DNA of 64,000 nt from Mycobacterium stomatepiae (GTDB lineage: Bacteria; Actinomycetota; Actinomycetes; Mycobacteriales; Mycobacteriaceae). Shown here in pieces: positions 58,219 through 64,000 of this stretch (position 1 is its first letter; every line of letters starts with the position of its first letter). The notes beneath the pieces were generated by a model that saw only the letters and a program-made list of their open reading frames with translations, was not told the origin of the DNA and made no database searches. Location: positions 3,348,001 to 3,412,000 of the forward strand of contig NZ_AP022587.1 of assembly GCF_010731715.1 (NCBI RefSeq), given 5' to 3'. The position numbers and the translations under genes were made by a program.

Positions 58219-58866
58219 TCAGTCGGCGAGGTACGTTTCGTCGCCCTTGGCGTAGCCGCCCCCGGTCGTCGTGACGTGGACGTGGTCATAGTGGCCGAGC
58301 CTGCTCGTTTGCGCGCCATTGGGCGCGTAGTAGACGCCGCGCCAAATCGCGTCCTGAATCCCGAACCGCTTCGAGTTCTGCAGCACGTACGCGACAATCG
58401 CATTGCCCAGCGCGATGCCCTGCGCGCTGCCAGGATCCGGGATCATCACGTCCATCGCCAGGCCGAGGGGGTGCCAGGGCAGCGAATCCGGTCGGACACC
58501 GCCGATTTCGTGAATCTGCGGGAACGTCGCGCTGATCGCGCGCGATGTCAGGATCGTGCGGACCTGCAGGCCCTGCTCGGAGGCCAGCCCGACGGGCAAG
58601 AAACGGGATCGAACGTGATACCGCGATGCGACCGGCTGACGATCGGGGGCACCCATGCCTGCCCAGCTGTGTGGCAAATTCGCTTCCGCCGCGACGATTT
58701 CCAAACGGCTCGGAGCGACGTCGTTGATAACGGCCTTGGCTTCGGCAGGGGCGGAAAAGGGACCGACATCGCCCGCTGCCGCGAAGAGTATTGCCGCTGG
58801 GGCCAGCATCGCTGCCAGGACAACCGGCGATTTACGCCGCTTCTTGGCTAACCTGTGCCGACCCAC
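58219..58866 (-). CDS. Secreted M15/VanY-like peptidase domain protein (Rv0320-like)
   Basis: A 215-residue protein. A basic N-terminus (MGRHRLAKKRRK) and hydrophobic segment (VVLAAMLAPAAILFAAAG) indicate export, with possible cleavage after APAEA. The C-terminal domain has LPWHPLGLAMDVMIPD and HYDHVHVTT, the HxxGxAxD and HxDHxHV zinc pattern of VanY-type D-Ala-D-Ala peptidases. It may cut or bind peptidoglycan stems. It lies 32 bp upstream of dcd on the same strand. The zinc-ligand spacing is plausible but activity is not proven. Confidence 0.78.
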   Translation of the reverse strand: MGRHRLAKKRRKSPVVLAAMLAPAAILFAAAGDVGPFSAPAEAKAVINDVAPSRLEIVAAEANLPHSWAGMGAPDRQPVASRYHVRSRFLPVGLASEQGLQVRTILTSRAISATFPQIHEIGGVRPDSLPWHPLGLAMDVMIPDPGSAQGIALGNAIVAYVLQNSKRFGIQDAIWRGVYYAPNGAQTSRLGHYDHVHVTTTGGGYAKGDETYLAD

Positions 58867-59003
58867 TCAGAGCACATTACGGCATGATAACGAAAGAATA
58901 AATGTGAGCATTTTAAATTTAATGGCTTAAGTGCAATGCCGCGTTGGCATTCGACCGTCGCGGCTGGTCGCGCGGCTGGGTGCTAGCCTTCTTGGGCAAC
59001 CTC

Positions 59004-59074
59004 GCCGATGTAGTTCAATGGCAGAACATCAGCTTCCCAAGCTGAATACGCGGGTTCGATTCCCGTCATCGGCT
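59004..59074 (+). tRNA. tRNA-Gly(CCC)
   Basis: The acceptor stem GCCGATG (59004-59010) pairs with CATCGGC (59067-59073), with discriminator T59074. CCA is encoded at 59075-59077. The anticodon arm is TCAGC-TTCCCAA-GCTGA with anticodon CCC at 59036-59038, and the T-loop TTCGATT is standard. Its 3' half is duplicated at 62171-62219, marking it as the integration site of a small island. Confidence 0.97.
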
Positions 59075-59078
59075 CCAC
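59030..59078. repeat. attL-like core of the tRNA-Gly island
   Basis: These 49 bases, from the anticodon stem through the encoded CCA plus one base, recur at 62171-62219 with one mismatch (C59042 versus G62183). Here the copy is part of the intact tRNA, as expected for the regenerated end after integration. Confidence 0.85.
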
Positions 59079-59138
59079 CTTGAACTGCAGCGATGCATTG
59101 ATCCGCGTGACGCCGCACGCTCCGTGCCACGTCCGGTG

Positions 59139-59232
59139 TCACAAGTAGTCGACAATAGACGCGGCGAGCTTGAGAGCTTCGTCCTGCGAATGTGCGTAGA
59201 GCTTCATCGTCAGCGATCCGACCGAGCCACGA
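59139..59232 (-). pseudogene. Tyrosine recombinase (integrase) C-terminal remnant
   Basis: On the minus strand, reading to the TGA at 59141-59139, the frame gives RGSVGSLTMKLYAHSQDEALKLAASIVDYL in several pieces of good codon usage. It resembles the end of a phage-type integrase, where T-x-x-x-YAH holds the catalytic Tyr. An in-frame TAA lies a few codons upstream, so only the tail is left. It is 65 bp from the tRNA end, where an integrase gene is normally found. Confidence 0.45.
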
Positions 59233-59365
59233 CGAGGTTATCGTCCTCTGCCACACACCAGGCGCGCCGTTAGTTCGAACGCGACTTTGCGCCGGTCTTA
59301 CCGCGCCGACAAGCCTGGGAAACGTAACTCGGACTGCCGCCCATCAAAGTCCGATCTGCAGATAT

Positions 59366-59397
59366 AACTCGGACTAACGATATAGTTAGTCCGAGTT
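59366..59397. promoter_or_regulatory. 13-bp perfect palindrome over the Fic promoter
   Basis: AACTCGGACTAAC (59366-59378), GATATA spacer and GTTAGTCCGAGTT (59385-59397) form a perfect inverted repeat. It ends against the ribosome-binding AGGAG of the Fic gene. TATAGT (59381-59386) in its centre can serve as the -10 box. A further half-site AACTCGGACT lies at 59326-59335, 40 bp upstream. It is a strong autoregulatory operator candidate. Confidence 0.75.
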
Positions 59398-59408
59398 AGG
59401 AGACATCT

Positions 59409-60608
59409 GTGCAAGCCAGAGATGCGTGGCCTAGCCACGGCGCAGAGCGACGCCCGTGGACCCAGACCCAAAGGGGTGGCACCCGCGAGGACAGGACACT
59501 TCATTCCGTCACCGTGTCGCTCCCGCCCTATATCGCCAAAATCGACGCCACCATCGACGCGGATATCGCGGTCGAACTCGAAGCAGCCATGAGCGAGATT
59601 TCTCGACTCGACAGCACGCACGGTACCGACCTCGAAGCGCTCAGCACTCTCCTTCTTCGAACAGAATCGGTGGCGTCGTCGAAAATTGAGCGCGTTGAAG
59701 CGAGCTTGGACGACTACGCGCGCGCGCTGCACGGCGGAAGAGGCAATTCGAGCGCGGTCTCGATGGTGGCGGCAACCACCGCCCTCAACGAAATGATCGC
59801 GAGCGTCGATCAAGATGCCCCCGTACAGATCTCCGCAATCCTGCGCGCGCACGAGGCGCTGATGCGAGAAGATCCGACGGAGGCGCAGCATGCTGGTCAA
59901 ATAAGGACTGTCCAGAACTGGATCGGCGGAAGCGACTACTCGCCGCGAGACGCGCTGTACGTTCCGCCACCGCCAGACACGGTGCCCGCGTACCTGGACG
60001 ACCTGATGGAGTTCGCGAACCGCACCGACATTCCCGTTCTGATTCAGGCCGCCATCGCGCATGCACAGTTCGAATCAATCCACCCCTTCACAGACGGCAA
60101 CGGCCGCATCGGCCGGGCACTCATCAACACCATCTTTCGGCGGAGGGGAGCAACAACGCGCCTTGTTGTCCCGCTGGCATCGGCGCTTGTCGCTCACCGA
60201 GAGCGTTACTTCGGCGCGCTCAACACATACCGCGCCGGCGACGTACGCCCACTGGTCGTCACATTCGCGAACTCATCGAGGGCTGCCGCCGCCGAATCAC
60301 GCACTACTGCACAGCGTTTGGTTGAGATACCCGTTGAGTGGCGAAACATGGTCGGCTCGATCAGGCGTCACAGCGCGACCGAAAAACTACTGCTGCTCTT
60401 GCCGTCGACACCGATCATTTCGTCCGACCACGTCGCGTCACTTCTCGATGCACCTCGAAGCAGCGTGTTCGCCGCAATAAAACGACTGCACGACGCCGGC
60501 GTGCTACGCCCTCTGACTGACCGCAAACGAGACCAGGTCTGGGGAGCAAGCCTTGTGCTCGACGAACTGGACGACCTGGGGCGCAGGATCGAGCGAGCGA
60601 GCACTTAA
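59409..60608 (+). CDS. Fic-family protein (class II, probable AMPylator) with C-terminal winged helix
   Basis: A 399-residue protein starting at GTG 59409 behind AGGAG. An N-terminal extension carries the inhibitory-helix motif S90-S91-K92-I93-E94 (pattern S/T-xxx-E). The Fic core has the complete active-site loop HPFTDGNGRIGR (residues 225-236). The C-terminal 90 residues look like a winged helix (SSDHVASLLDAPRSSVFAAIKRLHDAGVLRPLTD). Fic enzymes transfer AMP to target hydroxyls, and the helix restrains this. The DNA-binding end and the adjacent palindrome suggest it represses its own promoter. Located in the tRNA-Gly island. The target is unknown; no antitoxin gene is adjacent. Confidence 0.9.
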   Translation: MQARDAWPSHGAERRPWTQTQRGGTREDRTLHSVTVSLPPYIAKIDATIDADIAVELEAAMSEISRLDSTHGTDLEALSTLLLRTESVASSKIERVEASLDDYARALHGGRGNSSAVSMVAATTALNEMIASVDQDAPVQISAILRAHEALMREDPTEAQHAGQIRTVQNWIGGSDYSPRDALYVPPPPDTVPAYLDDLMEFANRTDIPVLIQAAIAHAQFESIHPFTDGNGRIGRALINTIFRRRGATTRLVVPLASALVAHRERYFGALNTYRAGDVRPLVVTFANSSRAAAAESRTTAQRLVEIPVEWRNMVGSIRRHSATEKLLLLLPSTPIISSDHVASLLDAPRSSVFAAIKRLHDAGVLRPLTDRKRDQVWGASLVLDELDDLGRRIERAST

Positions 60609-60696
60609 CTCGGTCCCGGACAACTTGGTGATCGATGCGACTTGGCCCAGCAGCCGCTTTGGCTACGCTCATCGGGTCAACGGTCAGGTGGCGTTT

Positions 60697-61899
60697 TCAC
60701 GGTAGGACGGCTGGCAAAGTTTCCCAGCCGCGGACTGTCGATGTCGTGGTCATATGTGCCCTCGACAAGTCGATGTCCCACTCCGGGAAGCGGTTGAGCA
60801 CCTCGTCGAGCGCCACGCGTCCCTCCATCCGGGCTAACGACGCTCCCAGGCAGTAGTGCACGCCGACACCGAAGCCAACGTGGGCTCCGGCTTTGCGGTG
60901 AACGTCGAAGACGTCACCATCGGGTGGGAATTGCCGGTGATCACGGTTTGCAGCACCGGCGAGCAACATCATGATGCTGCCGGCTGGCACGGGCTGTCCG
61001 TAGTACTGCAGATCGCGTGTGGTGGTCCGCGCGATGTGTGGGGCGGGAGGTTCGAAACGCAGCAGCTCCTCGATTGTGCCGGCAATCAGGCTGCGATCGG
61101 CGACCAGCTCCCGCCGCTGCTCGGGATGCTCGGCTAAAACCTTGCCCGCCCATCCGATTAGCCGAGTCGTTGTCTCGGCGCCGCCCGCAGCGACCAGCGT
61201 GATGCAAATCAGTAGTTCCTCACGGGTCAACCCCCGTACCTTGCCATCAAGGTCGGTGAATTCGACGCCGAGCAATTCGGTAACAACGTCGTCGGAGGGA
61301 TGTTCGGCGCGCCAATCGAGGTACTCGGAGAATAACTGCCCGGTTTCCAGCCCTGAGGATGCGGCTTTCATTTCCCCGCCAGGCTCGGTGTTGACCTGAC
61401 CTTCGGCGAGGTCGAGGACCTCCTGCCGCATCTCATCGGGAATTCCCAGCAGCCTGCACACGACTCTCACCGGCATCTCGGCACCCAAATTGGCGATGAA
61501 GTCAAAGACCCCGGTACCAACGAAGGGATCGAGACTCTCGGCACAGAATTGCCGTGCGGTGGCCTCGACCTCGCCCATTTTGCGTGGCGTGAACATGCGA
61601 GAAAGACTCTTGCGATAGATGTCGTGAAGGGGTGGGTCCTCCATAAGAAAAAGTCCGGGCGGAATCGCCATGTCGGCCTTGATCAACTCGAGAATATTGC
61701 CCCGAGCAGAGCTGAACGTCTCATGGTCATTCAGCGCCGCATGCACGTCATCGAATCGACTCAGCGCGTAGAAGTTGTGTTGCTTGTTGTACGACAGCGG
61801 CGCCTCCTCACGGAGCCGCTGAAACAGGGGATACGGGTCGGCGTTGAGTACCACATCGTAGGGGTCGTAGCACACCTCACTCGCAGTCTCGACACCCAT
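60697..61899 (-). CDS. Cytochrome P450
   Basis: A 400-residue soluble bacterial P450. The I-helix oxygen motif reads AAGGAETTTRL, and the K-helix ExxR is EELLRFE. The haem loop is FGVGVHYCLGASLARMEGR with Cys350 as the axial ligand. The substrate cannot be predicted and no ferredoxin is adjacent, so a partner must come from elsewhere. It is the second cargo gene of the tRNA-Gly island and convergent with the Fic gene. Confidence 0.93.
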   Translation of the reverse strand: MGVETASEVCYDPYDVVLNADPYPLFQRLREEAPLSYNKQHNFYALSRFDDVHAALNDHETFSSARGNILELIKADMAIPPGLFLMEDPPLHDIYRKSLSRMFTPRKMGEVEATARQFCAESLDPFVGTGVFDFIANLGAEMPVRVVCRLLGIPDEMRQEVLDLAEGQVNTEPGGEMKAASSGLETGQLFSEYLDWRAEHPSDDVVTELLGVEFTDLDGKVRGLTREELLICITLVAAGGAETTTRLIGWAGKVLAEHPEQRRELVADRSLIAGTIEELLRFEPPAPHIARTTTRDLQYYGQPVPAGSIMMLLAGAANRDHRQFPPDGDVFDVHRKAGAHVGFGVGVHYCLGASLARMEGRVALDEVLNRFPEWDIDLSRAHMTTTSTVRGWETLPAVLP

Positions 61900-62170
61900 A
61901 AATCTGCAACTCCTCCATCCGACCGTTCGTCGGACTCATCCTCACGTCGTACTGCAATTCGGTCAATGATTTGATAATTCACCCGTCGCTCTGAACTTCA
62001 TCCACGACCGGTCGACCAAATGGCGCCTTGTACCGCGGACACAGCCGTATCGCATACCAACCCGGCCCACACCGCACCCGTAACCAAATCAGACCAAAAC
62101 CGAAGGTAGCAGCCTGATTTGAGTTTGCTCCCAGCACGGTGACCATGGAACACCCGCTGGTATGCGAACA
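61900..62170. other. Intergenic region upstream of the P450 inside the island
   Basis: About 270 bases between the P450 start and the att repeat. It must contain the P450 promoter. I see no credible gene; the one minus-strand reading frame here begins in the antisense of the tRNA fragment and is an artefact. Confidence 0.5.
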
Positions 62171-62219
62171 CAGCTTCCCAAGGTGAATACGCGGGTTCGA
62201 TTCCCGTCATCGGCTCCAC
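62171..62219. repeat. attR-like tRNA-Gly 3'-half copy
   Basis: Matches 59030-59078 at 48 of 49 positions. It lacks the 5' half of a tRNA and so cannot be a functional gene. The single mismatch (G62183) disrupts the anticodon stem and is harmless in a dead copy. It marks the right end of the island. Confidence 0.88.
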
Positions 62220-62239
62220 GTTTTATCCACGACGTCGGG

Positions 62240-62614
62240 CTATCGCATCCGCCCAAGAAGATCAGCGAGCTGAAGCGTCGCCGACAACAACATGCCCTCG
62301 ACCTGTAGCTGCTGACCCGGCGGCAGATTGCGAGTCTCGGCGTCGACCAGGGGGGCCTCCTGTTGCAGGGCCTTCAGCCGCCGATTCCGCTCGTCCGGGC
62401 TCAGGGTGTCCCAATTGTCGTGCAGATCAGCGATGTGGGCTTGAAAGTTCTGCACCGCCACCACCGGATCGGGGTCGACAACGGGACCGGGCGGCGGCTG
62501 CAGCGGATAGACGTGGGCCTGCACCGGCCCGGCCGTCATGTCTGCATGGGCGGTGCTCGCGGCAAGCGATGTGCCGGCCACCAGACCGGCAACTGCCAAG
62601 GCGGCAATCCTCAT
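62240..62614 (-). CDS. Small secreted protein, helical, unknown function
   Basis: A 124-residue protein. The signal peptide MRIAALAVAGLVAGTSLAASTAHA has a cleavage site after A-H-A (residue 24). A Pro-rich stretch (YPLQPPPGPVVDPDP) and an alpha-helical part (VVAVQNFQAHIADLHDNWDTLSPDERNRRLKALQQEA, ATLQLADLLGRM) follow. There are no cysteines and no recognised domain. It is divergent from the third DUF7159-like gene across 219 bp. Confidence 0.7.
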   Translation of the reverse strand: MRIAALAVAGLVAGTSLAASTAHADMTAGPVQAHVYPLQPPPGPVVDPDPVVAVQNFQAHIADLHDNWDTLSPDERNRRLKALQQEAPLVDAETRNLPPGQQLQVEGMLLSATLQLADLLGRMR

Positions 62615-62833
62615 GGGAACTCCCTCGGGTGGTTCGAATTACCTCGTCGGGGAAAGTCCACATCCAGCGTGCTGCTACCGATCCCAACATCGACGCGGCG
62701 GGAAACGCATAGCGGGCACCCAGCATCCGCAGCACCCCGCCACAGCTTTTCGAGCGACGATCGGCTCACGACTCCGTGCGGCTCGTTCGGTCCAAACCAG
62801 GGCCAGCTGCCGAGATGTCGGGAGGCGTGGGCA

Positions 62834-64000
62834 ATGGAAATCGTGCTCGGAGTTTCGATAGCGCCGGCTTCGGTTCAAATGGTGATGCTGCAAGGCGAAA
62901 ACGCCGACGGCCCCACAATCGACGAGAACGAGTTCGCGATCGCCCCCGCCGACGACGCGCCCACCGTCAGTGCGTCCGACCGAGTGATCGCCGCCATCAT
63001 GTGTACCCGCGAGGACGCGGCCGGCGCCGGGCTCGAACTGGACTCGATCGGGGTGGCGTGCACCGACCAGCTCGAAGCGGCCGTCCTGCGCGACAAGCTG
63101 GCCGCCCACAAGATCGAGAACGTCTTACTGGTGTCGGCGTTTGTGGCCGCGGCCGCATTGACCCAATCTGTCGGCGGCGCAATGGGTTACGAGCGCACCG
63201 CAATGCTGTTGGTCGAGCCCGACACCGCGACGCTGGCAGTTGTCGAGACCTCCGACGGTTCCGTCGACGACGTCCACAAAGAACAGTTGGACGCCGAGTC
63301 CGCGGTCACTGCGGAGCTGGTGGAGTTGGTCGCCGGCCTTGACGAGCTGCCGATACCGCCGGGCGGCCTATTCGTGGTCGGATCCGGTGTCGACACCACC
63401 GCGATCAGGCGGCACCTGGAAGAGGCGACGTCACTCATCGTGAACGTCCCGGAGGAACCGGAGACGGCACTGGCCCGCGGCGCGGCCCTGGCGTCCGCGC
63501 GTGCACTCATGTCGTCTACCGCCGCGCTGGCCTACGCCCAAGACCCCGGCACGGGTGCGGTCGACGTGACCGCGCTGCCCGAATATCTGAGCATCACGCA
63601 CGACGAGCTCGGCGAGGACGACCTGGCCTACAGCGCCGTCGCCGACGATGAAGCCGATGCTCCGACGATGGTCCTGGACTCTTCAGGCGACAGCGAGCCT
63701 CGCCGCAGGCCCGGCCTGCTGGTCGGAACCGGGGTGGCAATAGCGGGCTTCAGCGCGGCGTTGGCTCTCGAGATCGCCCTGTCGTTGGGCATCCAGACGA
63801 CGGCCGGTTCGCTGCCCGCCCCGATCCAGGGCATCATCGCGCCCGTCCAGCAGGCCCTGTTGCCTGCACCCGAAGTGGCCGCGCTGAAGATGGTGGAGCC
63901 AAAGCCGTTGAGCCCGGCTCCAGCCGCACGGCCGCCGGCGGTTCCGGTCCCCGCGGCGCCACCCGTTCTGGCCCCCGCGCCCGTTGCAGCCCCTGCGGCC
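62834..64000 (+). CDS. DUF7159-like membrane protein (copy 3, 3' end off window)
   Basis: Starts at ATG 62834 with GGAGG nine bases upstream: MEIVLGVSIAPASVQMVMLQGENADGP. It is open for 389 codons to the window edge. It aligns over the whole head with the genes at 53826 and 55504: YERTAMLLVEPDTATLAVVETSDGSV, LFVVGSGVDTTAIRRHLEEA and ETALARGAALASARALM. It has one TM (RRPGLLVGTGVAIAGFSAALALEIALSLGI, about 297-326) and then a Pro/Ala-rich linker (PAPAARPPAVPVPAAPP). No frameshift is seen in the visible part. Function is unknown. Confidence 0.75.
   Translation, partial: MEIVLGVSIAPASVQMVMLQGENADGPTIDENEFAIAPADDAPTVSASDRVIAAIMCTREDAAGAGLELDSIGVACTDQLEAAVLRDKLAAHKIENVLLVSAFVAAAALTQSVGGAMGYERTAMLLVEPDTATLAVVETSDGSVDDVHKEQLDAESAVTAELVELVAGLDELPIPPGGLFVVGSGVDTTAIRRHLEEATSLIVNVPEEPETALARGAALASARALMSSTAALAYAQDPGTGAVDVTALPEYLSITHDELGEDDLAYSAVADDEADAPTMVLDSSGDSEPRRRPGLLVGTGVAIAGFSAALALEIALSLGIQTTAGSLPAPIQGIIAPVQQALLPAPEVAALKMVEPKPLSPAPAARPPAVPVPAAPPVLAPAPVAAPAA

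Larger units (their letters stand above)
59079..62219. mobile_element. 3.1-kb mini-genomic island at tRNA-Gly
   Basis: The segment between the intact tRNA and its 49-bp 3' copy carries an apparent tyrosine-integrase C-terminal remnant beside the tRNA, a Fic gene with its own operator, and a cytochrome P450. No intact integrase, excisionase or replication gene remains, so it looks like a decayed or cargo-only remnant. The flanking genes (dcd and the M15-like gene on the left) are core mycobacterial genes. Confidence 0.75.

Noticed and set aside
59029..59256. Minus-strand reading frame across the tRNA-Gly gene ending DDGNRTRVFSLGS
   Set aside because: It is the antisense of the tRNA, a well-known false gene pattern. 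Part of the same stretch is better explained by the integrase remnant in another frame.
61998..62219. Minus-strand reading frame starting MEPMTGIEPAYSPWEA
   Set aside because: The start is again antisense of the tRNA-Gly 3' half; the rest has no recognisable protein features.

Overview
The window is high-GC actinobacterial DNA that reads as a Mycobacterium, most likely a non-tuberculous species with slow-grower-like synteny. The marker genes support this: iniB-iniA-iniC with iniR, ttfA, hspR-regulated dnaK/clpB, lpqJ, udgA, bifunctional-type dcd, a mycothiol-dependent isomerase and an F420-type LLM oxidoreductase. Gene order follows M. tuberculosis in reverse as blocks Rv0375c-Rv0385, Rv0353-Rv0350, Rv0344c-Rv0337c, Rv0334 and Rv0322-Rv0320, broken by accessory DNA. 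Rv names and functions come from family knowledge; no search was run.

Layout. 1-12.4 kb: end of a CO/xanthine dehydrogenase locus (coxM-type, xdhC-type, LysR), an RNA methyltransferase/lipoprotein/pyrE/ttfA strand, an enoyl-CoA hydratase, clpB, a DUF3060 membrane protein, a type II flavohaemoglobin and an aldose epimerase. 12.4-16.6 kb: the dnaK-grpE-dnaJ-hspR operon. HAIR-type HspR operators lie in front of both dnaK and clpB, so the two chaperone units form one regulon. 16.9-31.6 kb: an accessory segment, absent from M. tuberculosis between dnaK and lpqJ. It holds (a) a ThDP decarboxylase, alpha/beta hydrolase, oxalate decarboxylase and LuxR ATPase run, (b) HxlR/SnoaL/LLM with a double operator, (c) a deleted chloroperoxidase-like remnant, (d) a sulfotransferase, and (e) LysR, aldehyde dehydrogenase and a gamma-resorcylate-decarboxylase-like amidohydrolase.

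31.6-44.6 kb: a cell-envelope stress region. lpqJ, two paralogous single-TM Thr/Pro-rich proteins and a membrane-anchored Hsp70-like protein converge on iniC-iniA-iniB, the IniB-like Rv0340 homologue and the divergent regulator iniR. Repeated TTAGGGGAT boxes sit in both promoter regions. 44.7-58.9 kb: a large Fe-S reductase with C-terminal repeats, an aminotransferase, a YibE/F protein, rmlA, udgA, two DUF7159-like proteins, dcd and a secreted M15-like peptidase. 59.0-62.2 kb: tRNA-Gly(CCC) followed by a 3.1 kb mini-island (integrase remnant, Fic protein, P450) closed by a 49-bp copy of the tRNA 3' half. After it come a small secreted protein and a third DUF7159-like gene that runs off the window.

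Five reading frames (ThDP decarboxylase, sulfotransferase, aldehyde dehydrogenase 5' end, iniB, second DUF7159-like gene) are broken by single-base indels, all in or beside short G or C runs. This may reflect sequence quality rather than real gene decay.
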